The notes beneath the pieces are model-generated. The model did no database searches, was not told the DNA's origin, and saw nothing but the letters and a program-made list of their open reading frames with translations. From Haplomitrium mnioides (taxonomy: Eukaryota > Marchantiophyta > Haplomitriopsida > Calobryales), in NCBI GenBank assembly GCA_049999725.1, contig JBNGIS010028185.1, positions 114,020-178,019 on the forward strand: a stretch of 64,000 bases of DNA, written 5' to 3'. Shown here one piece after another: positions 22,106 to 31,983 of the stretch. Position 1 is the stretch's first letter, and every line of letters begins with the position of its first letter. A program made the position numbers and the translations under genes.

Positions 22106-22534
22106 TGTAGTAGTACAAGGATAAAGTTGGGCTATTTATAAGAAAATAGAGAGGAGTGAAGGAAGTGGTAGTAAGTCATTTTTTGGGTTAAGATTGGACT
22201 ACTTGCTTTTGAAGTCACTTTTAGTGGAGAGTCACTTTTAGATTACTTGCATTCAAAGTCACTTTTGGTAGAGAGTCACCTTCAAGGCTGAAATGAGAAC
22301 TGACTTGTAAGAGAAGAAAGAGGGATGACACTCTCTTCTCTTGTATGAATAGAAGGGCTTCTTAGCCCTACTCCTCATTCTGGAGTTCTTCTCGAATCAC
22401 TTGGGTTCTTTGGTTGCTTGTCTTTGCCTAGTATTATTGGCTTTGGTTTGCTTATTGGATTTGAGTTGTGTAACTCTTTTAGAGTTGTCTTGAAGTATTA
22501 CTTATTTGAAAGTCGTTCTTTGAGTTCTTCTACA
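22106..22534 (+). repeat. Element A 3' LTR (429 bp)
   Basis: TGTAGTAGTACAAGG...TTCTACA, clearly homologous to B's 3' LTR with the same repeated GAGTCACTTTTAG blocks. It is preceded by ACAACGGGGATTA. It ends at Tat1 gag sequence (22535). Confidence 0.88.
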
Positions 22535-22828
22535 AGCGTGACCTTTCTCGCAAGCTACTGGAAACGCTTTAGGAATTTCCTCAATAATTCATTCTTCTTC
22601 ATCTCAATTTTCCCTTTTCGGATGAAGGCTCTATCATCCCCACCGATTGTTTTGAATTCTGCTAGAGATAGGGCCTTAAATGCTATCAAATTGTTTCTAT
22701 TGGTGTCAAACAACCCTCGATACATGGTCTCGCTTCTCCCTTGATCAACCTAGGTAGAATCGTGGTCATGATGGCCTCTTTGCTGTTGGCCTATGTCGTC
22801 CTTTTGAACTCAGCCACCCAATCATATG
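22535..22828 (-). pseudogene. Tat1 gag N-terminal piece
   Basis: On the minus strand: YDWVAEFKRT, then SKEAIMTTILPRLIKGEA, then (another frame) RGLFDTNRNNLIAFKALSLA and a Lys-rich stretch ending FLKRFQ, stop, LARKVTL. The last block matches LARRSHL/KVTLVLED reading at 5697 and just below, so this is the front of Tat1 gag, cut from its remainder by element A. It is itself cut at 22828 by an LTR. Confidence 0.7.
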
Positions 22829-23257
22829 TGTAAAAGAACTCAAAGACCGACTTCCAAATAAGTAATACTTCAAGATAACTCTAAAAGAGTTACACAACTC
22901 AAGGCCAATAAGCAAACCAAAGCCAAGAGTGCTAGCCAAAGCCAAGCAACCAAAGAGCCAAACTGAATTGAAAGGAACTCCTAAATAAGAAATATGACTA
23001 AGAAGCCCTTCTAATTATACAAGAGAAGAGGGTATCATCCCTCTTTCTTCACTTACAAGTCATTTTTAATTTCATCTCTAAAGGTGACTCTCTACTAAAA
23101 GTGACTTCAAAGGCAAGTAACCTAAAAGTTACTCCCTACCAAAAGTGACTTCAAAGACAAGTTATCCAATCTTAAACCTAAAAGTGACTCATTACCACTT
23201 CCTTCACTCCTCTCTATTTTCTTTTAAATAGCACAACTTTATGATTGTACCATTATA
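22829..23257 (-). repeat. Element D chromovirus LTR, reverse orientation
   Basis: Reverse complement of the element A/B LTR family, 429 bases. It carries the same CTTCTCTTGTATAATTAGAAGG-like core promoter region (near 23018) and the GTCACTTTTAG repeats. It starts TG at 22829; the other end is TATA rather than TGTA, a point change. It is next to a chromodomain in the same orientation, so it is a 3' LTR. Confidence 0.85.
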
Positions 23258-23537
23258 TAATCCCCACGTTCTAGTTGATTACGTCCTTGTTATTGCCACA
23301 ACTTTCAAAAATTTTATAAGCTTCTTGAACATTCTCAAGATTTAAAGAAGGTTCCTAAATAGCATAATGAAGTGGATAACCTTTCCACAAAACCTTGTAT
23401 TAAACTTAAAGATGCCCCCCTCGCTTGATGACTCTTTTCACCAAAATGTGATCTACTTCAAATTCTTCATGATCATCAAGAACAATGGCCGGAGGAGGAA
23501 GTTGAACAAGATTTGCAAAAGAATATGGACTAGTAAG
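23258..23537 (-). pseudogene. Element D chromodomain, fused to element E integrase
   Basis: The minus-strand reading VQLPPPAIVLDDHEEFEVD, then HILVKRVIKRGGHL (about 23406-23510) is the chromovirus integrase C-terminus. Homology to A and B ends at about 23537 (CTAGTCCAT block). Upstream in the same frame lies the integrase core of a different gypsy lineage. The remainder of the chromodomain (23270-23405) is frameshifted. Confidence 0.78.
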
Positions 23538-24050
23538 GTTAGCAATCACTTTGTTGATGAAATGGGTTCCACGATCGCTAACTAACTCAACAAGACATCC
23601 AAAACAAGTAAGTATACGAGAATACAAGAAGTTGGCCACCAAGATGGCATCATAAGTTTGGAGAGTGTTGGCCTCATTCCATTTGGTGATATAGTCCGTT
23701 GCAACCAAGATATAACGGTTTTTATGGTAACGTGTGGTGGGATTGATAGGACCCATGAAATCTATACCTCACTTCTCAAAGGTTGACTGGGGCAAGATGG
23801 GATGAAGGGCCATCTCATCTCGAAAGTGAGGTTTGCTAAGGCATTGGCAACTATCACATGTTCACAAATGCATAGGAGTCCGAGATGATGGTAGGCCACC
23901 AATATCCAGCAAGTAGGACTTTTTGAGATGTTGTTCACCCTTAAAAATGGTCACCACAAGAAGCACTGTGGGTTTCATTAAGCATTGTGGGAACCTATGA
24001 TGAGAGGAGGCAATGCCATAAAACACCTCTCTATTTAGTTGATATAACAT
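23538..24050 (-). pseudogene. Element E integrase (N-terminal domain and half core)
   Basis: 23862-24050 carries the zinc-domain region (GEQHLKKSYLLDIGGLPS), followed by CDSCQC. Then GIDFMGPINPTTRYHKNRYI near 23765-23720, with the first catalytic Asp, and ELVSDRGTHFINKVIANL near 23590-23540, with the second. The part with the catalytic Glu is absent: the frame runs straight into element D's chromodomain region. One stop lies before GIDF. Confidence 0.82.
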
Positions 24051-24151
24051 TCCCTACAAAATAGAAAATGGGTCACATGAACAAATAAATTGAGCCTAAC
24101 TTGCTAGTGGGATTGTTGCAGGACAACAACTGATAGTGAGAAATATTATAA

Positions 24152-24499
24152 TTGCTTGATACCATGGGTGATTGGCCATTTGAAGTAACTGATCATAGGT
24201 ACCATGAGGAGCTGGTTCTAAATCTATTTAGAAGACTAGATGGATATTCGGTTTACTTGTATCCAATGGAAGAAGATGTTGATTTGTGTTTCAAAGAGTT
24301 GACTATGAGACGTGTTAGATCATGGTTATCTTCTGCCAAGAAAAGGAGGGATAAGTCTGGACCATTCTATGTATGGAGACCACATGTTCTGCTAAAAACC
24401 TGCACTTCTTGGGATTTAGTGAGATGCCAAATTCATGACAACACTAAAAAGCAAGACTCACCTTCTCGAGATGGCTATCTGTTGAGCTGTACACTGTGA
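24152..24499 (+). CDS. Unrecognised open frame where RNase H is expected
   Basis: 115 codons on the plus strand, opposite to element E. The first ~75 residues (MLDTMGDWPFEVTDHRYHEE, later YLYPMEEDVDLCFKELTMRR) look protein-like in composition. The last third overlaps element E's RT on the other strand (RT reads to about 24385), so only 24140-24385 can be foreign. I do not recognise the family. It could be a captured host exon, the C-terminus of another insertion, or chance. Confidence 0.25.
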   Translation: MLDTMGDWPFEVTDHRYHEELVLNLFRRLDGYSVYLYPMEEDVDLCFKELTMRRVRSWLSSAKKRRDKSGPFYVWRPHVLLKTCTSWDLVRCQIHDNTKKQDSPSRDGYLLSCTL

Positions 24500-24913
24500 A
24501 ATCATCCAAATATATTTCAAGACATTGTTGTGGACTTGAAGTGAGAGGTTGAAAAGCTATGATCATTACCCTTTGAAAAGCACTTGGAGCATTACAAACG
24601 CCAAATACCAGTTTATTGTAAAAGCAACACCCAAAAAGAGTAGTGATTGTAGCTAGTGATCTGCTATCTGGGTGGATAGTATCTGGTTATATCCTGAAAA
24701 ACCATCCATGAAACTATAACATTCATGACTTGCAACATTGTCAAGAATTGTATCAATAAAAGGAATAGAGAAATGTACTAACTCCGTAGCAACATTCAAG
24801 GACTTAAGGTCCCCACAAATTCTCATCATTGATCCATCTGGTTTTGAAACCACAACTATTGTAGATACCCAATCTGTGAGTCCAGCACGAGAGATAATTC
24901 CAACATGAAACAT
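24370..24913 (-). pseudogene. Element E reverse transcriptase
   Basis: 24653-24913 reads GLTDWVSTIVVVSKPDGSMM, ICGDLKSLN, then FSIPFIDTILDNVA and SFMDGFSGYNQI. After a frameshift come FGVCNAPSAFQRVM near 24600 and the catalytic box IYLDDFTVYSS at 24495-24516 (YLDD at 24501-24512), then GISLNPKKCRFLAEHV ending near 24385. Both Asp are kept. The downstream connection and RNase H are missing. Confidence 0.85.
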
Positions 24914-25491
24914 TTGATTGATATCTCACTTAACAAGCTCAGAGCATTTGGGATTTAACTTGTAGGGCTTGCGATGCACTAGTTGAACATTGTTCTTCAA
25001 TCTGATATGATATTCATAAATGGAAGGAGGAATTTCCAACATTTCTTCATGTTCCCACGTAAAGATATCGATATAATTAGTGATGAGCTACAAAAAAACA
25101 TGCTCTTGAATGCAATGGATCTGATCATAAACTCTAAGAGCCTTATGCTAGCCAGGAATGAGAGGGAGATCTTTAAAACTTACTGAGATATTGTAACAAG
25201 GAGTGAGTAAAGATGAGAGTTTCACCTCCTCTTCAGTAGGAGGGTCTGGTTGCACAAGGTACATGGATATTGAGTGATGCCATGTAGCTCCAAGAAGGTC
25301 TCTTGTAAAGCCTGGAAAGTGGAAGTCCTCTTAGGTTTGTACAAATCAATTGTAATGCAATGTGATTCAAGACCCAAGGATAAGGTCCAATCATGAAAGT
25401 TCATCGTGGCTTGGGTCTAAGGTACCCACGGGCTTCCAAGGAGAATGGGATACTGATCTATATGAAAGGTAGATATTACCAAATAAGTGAC

Positions 25492-25770
25492 CTAATATTC
25501 TTGATCAGAGATCACATTAGAAACATTGTGGAGTTCTCTTGATGGTGGGACTTCTCGGCCATCAGCTGTCTTCAAAATAATCGTTGAGGAACATAAGTGT
25601 GCCGGTGTATACCCAATCAAATGCATAGTCTTCTCGGTCATTATGTTTACTGCAGATCCAGTGTCAAGATGAACATTTGGAACTAATAAACTATCAATGC
25701 ATATGGCTGTGCATGGGGTACCAGGGTTATAAAGAGAGACCATGCTTATTGTTGAAGTGGTTGAGGTCAA
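25492..25770 (-). pseudogene. Element E aspartic protease
   Basis: 92-residue open frame with VHLDTGSAVNIMTEKTMHL, an intact D-T-G catalytic triad, and a following LKTADGREVPPSRELHNVSN typical of Tat/Athila proteases. The C-terminal G-x-x-W-L block (KYPILLGSPWV-like) can be followed in broken frames near 25420-25470. This is the best-kept active site among the proteases of the window. Confidence 0.82.
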
Positions 25771-25872
25771 TTCAGTTGTGAGAGGTGGATAGGGGAATGT
25801 GGAAGGAGAGAAATTTCTCTCCTCTAGCTTCTCATCCCTTCCTCCTACTACAACCTTCCCAACCAGATCCGC

Positions 25873-26565
25873 TTAAGACAGCAAAAGGTTATTATCCATG
25901 TTGTGTAAGGATTTCTCCGTGGCAAACATTGGACATGCGTTGTTTGAGACCTCTGAACGCTGGTTCGGAAGTGGCTGCGTCGGTTTGATTGATGGTACGG
26001 ATTCTGATTTCAAGGGCTGTTGAATAGATGGATGCTTCTTGATCCTGATTTTAAGCTGTTTACGTCTGAAGGACAAGGCTTTCTTGAGTATCATCCAAGT
26101 TTTAGGCTGAAGAGCTAGCAATTGTCCAAAGGATATTGATGCTAGCTTCTGGACTAGATCTGCAACAATGTCATATGGAGGATGTCCCTCCACTAGGGTG
26201 CTGATCTTCTTCAAACTTCTGAATCGCATGGGTATAGGTTTCCCTTTACTACGATGGGGTGGAGAAGGCATATCTGCAATATTTAAGGGCATAGGATTTT
26301 TTGTAGCTGAACTAGCATGTGGTTTTGTAACATGGGGTCTCATTTGCACTAAGTTGGGAGCTTTATGAATGTGTGGAGATTCTAAAGAAATTTTATTTGG
26401 AGACTCAACTAGGCTAGCTGGAAGTGGACCAGGTTGAAGAGTTAGTGGCTGTGTGAGCTCTTGTCTAGAACGTAGTGTGGTATAGCTAGGAACCACCTGA
26501 ATGAATTGAGTAGGACGCTCGTTGGGATTGGATCCGAATTGTTTGGGCTGTGCATAAATAGTCAC
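25873..26565 (-). CDS. Element E gag-protease linker
   Basis: An open frame of 230 codons without stops, on the element's sense strand between the zinc knuckle and the protease. It is rich in Pro, Ser, Gln and Lys with no recognisable domain (PQLVQMRPHVTKPH-like). Retrotransposon linkers of this kind are poorly conserved. The frame is separated from the upstream gag by stops near 26640 and from the protease by a stop near 25870. Confidence 0.45.
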   Translation of the reverse strand: MTIYAQPKQFGSNPNERPTQFIQVVPSYTTLRSRQELTQPLTLQPGPLPASLVESPNKISLESPHIHKAPNLVQMRPHVTKPHASSATKNPMPLNIADMPSPPHRSKGKPIPMRFRSLKKISTLVEGHPPYDIVADLVQKLASISFGQLLALQPKTWMILKKALSFRRKQLKIRIKKHPSIQQPLKSESVPSIKPTQPLPNQRSEVSNNACPMFATEKSLHNMDNNLLLS

Positions 26566-26678
26566 AGATTGGAAATTTTGAGGGATCAGTCCTTGGGCTT
26601 GTGTTGGAGCATCTGAATAAGTTAAAGGAACAGTTCATGGTCTATGTATAAGAGTAGGCATAAGCAGTGGATAGTGTC

Positions 26679-28110
26679 CTATTGTGGCTGTTTGGGTTGC
26701 TGCTCGGAGGTAAGTTGTTCGAGGAGGGGGTAGAGGCAAAGTACCTTGTTGATAATATGAACCTCTTTGTTGTAGATGAGGCGAATTAACAAGGTATGCA
26801 CCCTGATGGGTTGAAAACTAAGAATCAGGTGAATGATAGCCCAATTGTAGTTATATGCGTTATTGTTTGGAGTTCCTGCAGAATTCATGCCCTGGAACTG
26901 TTGCAGATGATATGGAGGCCTATGTGGACAATACCTGTGAACGTGTCCTAGTTGTTCACACTCATAACATGTAACTTGAGAAGGTGGTCTCTTGGAAAAG
27001 TTTGGCGGATACATTGGCTGTGAATTGTTCCTCAGAGGGTATGCACTAAGGCATGGACTGCAGTTTGAGATTGTTCTTGCGACTAAAGCATGTCGCGAAC
27101 TGCCCTTTGCACTCAACACTCACTGGTGTTATGGTTGGAAACCATACACATAGCACACCATTGATTTTTTTTAGGTCTTCTATAAGTATCTTTTGTGTGA
27201 CTATAATTGTTGCAATCTGTACACCACAAATTTATGGGAGTTGGATAGGTAGGTGCAGGTTGTTAATTCACCAATTGAAGCTTGAGATTATTCAGTTTCT
27301 CTGTCAACATGTTTGTATCTTTGGTCTTCAACTCAGAAGTAATGGAGGCCATATCCTCCTTCCTGAATGCAGAAGATGAAGAACTTTCAGTTGGTACCAC
27401 CGAAGCCAAATTTCGGGCAGCAAGAGTTTCTGCTGGATAACCTGATATGGCTGAGTACAATGGTACTTGTGGCAGAAATGAGGCGGGTTGGCCTGCATGG
27501 CTGTATGTTGGAGAAGTTTCCTCTATTCTCATCTTCATGCGTTCAAAGGCTCGAGCCAAATTGAAGGCACACTCTAGTGTATCTAGATCTTGGAGGTACA
27601 GATGAGACTGAATCTGTTGAGGCAGACCATGAATGAATAAGCCAACTTGTTCTTCTTGAGAAGGAGGTATGGACATTTTGCCACCATAGACTTTAACCTA
27701 TTGCTGCAGTCCTGAATTGACTCACTAGCATACATTTTAAATTTTAATAGATCATCCCAAGAGTGGGCAGAAAGGCTATTGCTGAATCTGGCCAGAAATG
27801 CAGCTTTAAGATCATTCCAATTCTGATGGTGTGAGGCCTCATCAAAATACCAATTGATGGCTTGTCCATCTAAGGTTGTTGGAAATCAAATATGTAAGAC
27901 ATCTAGTGTATCACCATAGGCCATTGTCATAGCTGTGAGTCTATTGATATATGTGCCTGCATCCACTTTATCATGAACAGGATTGCCATAGAATCTGTTG
28001 CAAATATAACGAGCACCGGCACGAGCAACAGCCGCCCTAGGGAAAATATGGAGACTCACAACTAAGCTGATCTCTGGAGAGGAGGACAGAGGACTTGCCA
28101 GTCTCAACCT
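26679..28110 (-). pseudogene. Element E gag with CCHC zinc knuckle
   Basis: In broken frames from 28110: RYICNRFYGNPVHDKVDAGT, then DGQAINWYFDEASHHQNWND and LKAAFLARFSNSLSAHSWDD (27740-27870), the classical gag W....F domain. 27263-27676 continues with EEQVGLFIHGLPQQIQSHLY and LECAFNLARAFERM. The nucleocapsid at 26925-26976 reads CYECEQLGHVHRYC, a complete CX2CX4HX4C knuckle. Few frameshifts separate the blocks, so this copy is less decayed than Tat1. Confidence 0.82.
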
Positions 28111-28847
28111 AGGAATGAAAGGAAACTACACTTAACACAATCATATATGTCTTTAGGCTGAGTGCCTTTAAGCACTTCTCTGGTTGTCTTGAATTTTGTC
28201 AAAGAACGTCTAAAAGATATCGATGATGTCTCAAACAACTCAAGCCCTAAAACTGCAATAAAAGAATCCTGAATACAAGACTTGTCCATATAGAAGAAAA
28301 GAAAGATGCATTCACAGAAGACATAAGAAGGTTCCAGCACCTCTTGTGCCCTCAAAGAAAGAAAATTGGAAGAAATAGTAGAAAGGCAGGACAGCCTTTG
28401 TTTCTAGAATTTTTTTGACTTAATTAGAAGAACCTGTTATGATAGAGAAAATAGCATAATCAATAGAAAAACAATAGTTACCAACAAGCTGTTGGGTTGT
28501 GATTTCTTGAAGAAGACTATACTCCACCCAAAACCGAGATTGATTGTTGTGGCATTCGTAAACTCTATGAAATCTAGTTGAAACAAGAAAGAAACTAAAA
28601 CCTTACTGTGGTGTGAAGCTTTTGGAAACCACACCAAAATATCCAGTATCTAGGCCAACCGAAAAGAAACAACCTCATATACGGTATTAAAATCTCCATT
28701 GGAAGGAAAGCGTTGAGCCAACCACAAGAGTGTAAAAACAATTTCACCCCATACAAGATCAATAGCTTCCACCATTATGACACCCATCAAATTTACGCAA
28801 ACACAATCTAATACGTCACAAAGTCCATTGGGTGCTCTAGGAACAAT

Positions 28848-28861
28848 GAGCAACAACGCCA
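28848..28861 (-). promoter_or_regulatory. Element E primer-binding site candidate
   Basis: The minus strand reads TGGCGTTGTTGCTC six bases inside the LTR end. The first 12 bases match the tRNA-Asp-type site (TGGCGCCGTTGC) at 10 positions. Confidence 0.5.
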
Positions 28862-28867
28862 AAAATA

Positions 28868-29100
28868 TGTTGGGGATGGAGGGTCCGTAGCTGTATAGAA
28901 GGAAGAAGGGAGTTGCTTTCCAGCCCTCCAGTACATATTGTGGGGACTAGGAAGAGTGGTAACCTGAGAAGGGAAAGGAGAGGAAACATGATACTGTGTA
29001 GATCAGCAAACAGATCTCCAAAATATGATATCTCACCAAGGAGAGCAGAGAACTAAACTGAAAATTTGAGCAACCTATCGAAACTCCCTCATTTTGAATT
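28868..29100 (-). repeat. Start of element E 5' LTR
   Basis: The plus strand reads TGTTGGGGATGG directly outside the primer-binding site, i.e. the LTR ends ...CCCCAACA in sense. The outer LTR end cannot be set because there is no second copy in the window; the LTR may run on to 29500 or beyond. The end given is a lower bound. Confidence 0.5.
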
Positions 29101-29299
29101 TTTTTTGTTTTCAATGGAGAGAATCTCTAAAGACGCATCCAACAAGCCAAATTTCAGTGCAAACAGAGGTGTCTATGCAAAGATACATTCATATGTCTAA
29201 AGGGTCTCTTTGAAAATGGGATGGATGTTGACGGACGGAAAATGTCAACGGAAAATTCTTGCCCTAACGGAAAAAAAGCAGTTGCCAAAAACAGTCACT

Positions 29300-29400
29300 G
29301 ATGACCAAAAAGTTATACCGGTCGTCTGAAAGTTATAGCGGTCGCTAGAAAGTTGCAGTGGTGATCGGAAAGTTGCACCTGTCATCGGAAAGTTCCCCGT
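29300..29400. repeat. 20-bp tandem repeat with GAAAGTT core
   Basis: Four to five imperfect 20-base units. Three consecutive ones each begin GAAAGTT and continue (A/G)(T/C)A-x-x-GGTC-like; flanking units AAAGTTATACCGGTC and GAAAGTTCCCC are partial. Probably part of element E's LTR. Confidence 0.7.
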
Positions 29401-30212
29401 TTACCCATGAAAAGCTCAGTAGAAGTTTGCACATTTCAAGTTTGAGATGGTGTCCATTCCCAGCGTTCTTGGATGTGTTTGAAAGCTCTCTTTGAGTTGC
29501 ATCCAACAAGCTATACAATGTTGCAAATGGTCACTTCTACTGATCATTAAGCTCATAAGTGTAATCAGCTGATTCTAACGCAAGTTGGCTCATATACCGA
29601 CTGTTTGATGCTCATTGTCTGCATTTTGTATCTACATGTATAGATCTTGTTTAGACGCTTCTAACACAGGAACAATTCTAGGAAATAATAAACTGAACAA
29701 AACATTATGACCAGAATTGAGAGGGACATGCAACTCGAGTTTTCCAAGTCCCACATGCCACACACACTATACACAACTGCGAAATACTTACAATCAAAAT
29801 CTGGATTTATTAGATCACATCAATGTTTACCTACAGGGCATCAGTTGAAAGCACAATTTCTGGAACCATACTCGACACATATTAAACACATGGAACTCAA
29901 CAAACATCATTATGAAACTATCCACATTCATACAGAAGTAACGTAGGATGTGTTTGACGTGAGAAAGACCATTCCTCCCAACTCCACTATAGGCAGCTTA
30001 ATCCAAATCCTCAAGTTCACCACAGAATGACATTGAGCCAGACTTCACTCTTTCGGTCTGCCACCGCCTTACCACTTCAGCTTACTTGGATTGTCATTCT
30101 CCGCTAAAGGTATGCACATACTCAACCTCTTTTACATAGAATTTCTCTACCACGACCCATCAGCACCAGAAATTAACCATCAACACTAGAAATAAGTAGG
30201 AAGAGAAGACCC

Positions 30213-30273
<61 letters not shown>

Positions 30274-31583
30274 CTAGCGAGAGCACCCCCCAAAAACATT
30301 TTTTCCACCACCTTGCATCTCTGATTTTCAGCCAACAGCCTGTCCCTACCGCTTAACCATAATCCTGCCACCAACTGTTTTTCCCTTTAATTTCTTTGGC
30401 TGCAGATTCTTATAATTGGCGCTTCCTCCTCATGGCCCACTTGAGACTTAATAAACATCCCAATGATAGGAAAATTGTTGTCGGCGTTCACTTAATCTCC
30501 AATGACAGGTGTGTCAGAATTGCCCTCTATCGCTTTTACCCTCCTTGTTGTCTTCAAATAGTTACTTGGTAAAAAATGAAATATACTCACACACACACAT
30601 ACAAATATGTCCGCTGGTTTGCTTGACTATTTTGTGCCATACATCATTTACCCTAAACCTACTTTAACTCAAGATTTAAAACAAATACAATTTAGCAGCA
30701 TAGTGTTTTACCTTGCTAAATACTTAAAATACTCCTACCTATATATCATTTTAGTAGCTAAAAGAGCTATTGGTAGAAGCTCCCTTAACAAATGGCCAAG
30801 GGAGAAGTCATGGACTAGGTCTGTCCAAGGGCAAGAAGGAAATGTTGGGAGCCTTTCACCCCATAAAGGGGACACTATTCTAAATGGAGATAAAAGAAAG
30901 TCAATGTATACATCAGTGGGATGATGGTAAAATGCTTATGGGACTAAGTCCCCCTTTGAGCTGCAACTAGAGTGGGCAAGGGTAGGTCATTGCAGCTGTG
31001 ATTTTGTGAGGGCGAGTGAATGATGGGTTGATAGTCTCATCGATCTGTGACATTGCAATTCATTCTAGAGAAGCTCATATCTCATGGATTGAATGCTCAA
31101 ATGTAGTAGGTCAGAATCGGAAAATTGAAAGGCTCCTGAAATCTGATACCTCAAAACCAAAGAAGATGATGACCAAATGTCCAAAGATTAGAAATCTGGA
31201 TCAAAGAGAGAAATGAGAATTCAAAAGCAGAATCTAGCAATTTGATGGCTGATTTGCAATAGGGTTGTGTAGCTAGAAACTGGAAAACAAAATGATTGAA
31301 ATGCTGGTGAAGAATTGAAGCGCGAGGCAACAAGAAGTGAAAGTTCAGTAGAATCCTCTTGGAAACCTCAGAGGAGGATTCTCATCAGGAATTTGAAAGC
31401 AGAGAACTGGATGGTAGAAGTTAGAAAGCTTGAAGAAGGAATAAAAAAATCACCAATAGGAAAGGAAAGTTTGAAACGAACAGCTTGAAATAGAAAATTT
31501 GACAAAGGAGGAAGCTCAAAAAATACAGGAAATGAAAGCTCTAAGGGACCTCGAGTCATCGATTGAAGAGCAGCAATTTGAAC
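29401..31583. other. Unassigned DNA
   Basis: No supported gene. Open frames at 29707-29946 and 30607-30924 show no motif. There is a (GA)n repeat at 30219-30270. From about 31080 to 31583 the plus strand, in changing frames, gives heptad-rich, Lys/Glu-rich text (KLENKMIEMLV; LEIENLTKEEAQKIQEMKAL; RDLESSIEEQQF), which may be a decayed coiled-coil coding region running into the gap. Confidence 0.4.
30219..30270. repeat. (GA)26 microsatellite
   Basis: 52 bases of uninterrupted GA, followed by TAGCTAGCGAGAG. Confidence 0.97.
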
Positions 31584-31983
31584 NNNNNNNNNNNNNNNNN
31601 NNNNNNNNNNNNNNNNNNNNNNNNNNNNNNNNNNNNNNNNNNNNNNNNNNNNNNNNNNNNNNNNNNNNNNNNNNNNNNNNNNNNNNNNNNNNNNNNNNNN
31701 NNNNNNNNNNNNNNNNNNNNNNNNNNNNNNNNNNNNNNNNNNNNNNNNNNNNNNNNNNNNNNNNNNNNNNNNNNNNNNNNNNNNNNNNNNNNNNNNNNNN
31801 NNNNNNNNNNNNNNNNNNNNNNNNNNNNNNNNNNNNNNNNNNNNNNNNNNNNNNNNNNNNNNNNNNNNNNNNNNNNNNNNNNNNNNNNNNNNNNNNNNNN
31901 NNNNNNNNNNNNNNNNNNNNNNNNNNNNNNNNNNNNNNNNNNNNNNNNNNNNNNNNNNNNNNNNNNNNNNNNNNNNNNNNNNN
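31584..31983. other. Assembly gap, 400 N
   Basis: Exactly 400 ambiguous bases. Open frames spanning it are meaningless. Confidence 1.

Larger units (their letters stand above)
23538..28867 (-). mobile_element. Element E: Tat-like gypsy element, gag to integrase
   Basis: Minus-strand order: primer-binding site (28848-28861), leader, gag with one good zinc knuckle (26679-28110), protease (25492-25770), reverse transcriptase (24370-24913) and integrase (23538-24050). RNase H is not seen; its place holds an opposite-strand open frame (24152-24499). The integrase is cut at 23538. The 5' LTR begins at 28868; no matching 3' LTR is in the window. Confidence 0.82.

Noticed and set aside
25785-28110. 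Plus-strand open frames such as 27053-27379 and 26168-26368
   Set aside because: Shadows of element E gag and linker on the minus strand, which carry clear motifs.
29707-29946. 79-codon plus-strand frame
   Set aside because: No motif, no promoter or coding signal; length expected by chance in this AT-rich DNA.
30186-30374. Ser-Leu repeat protein
   Set aside because: Simply the GA microsatellite read on the minus strand.
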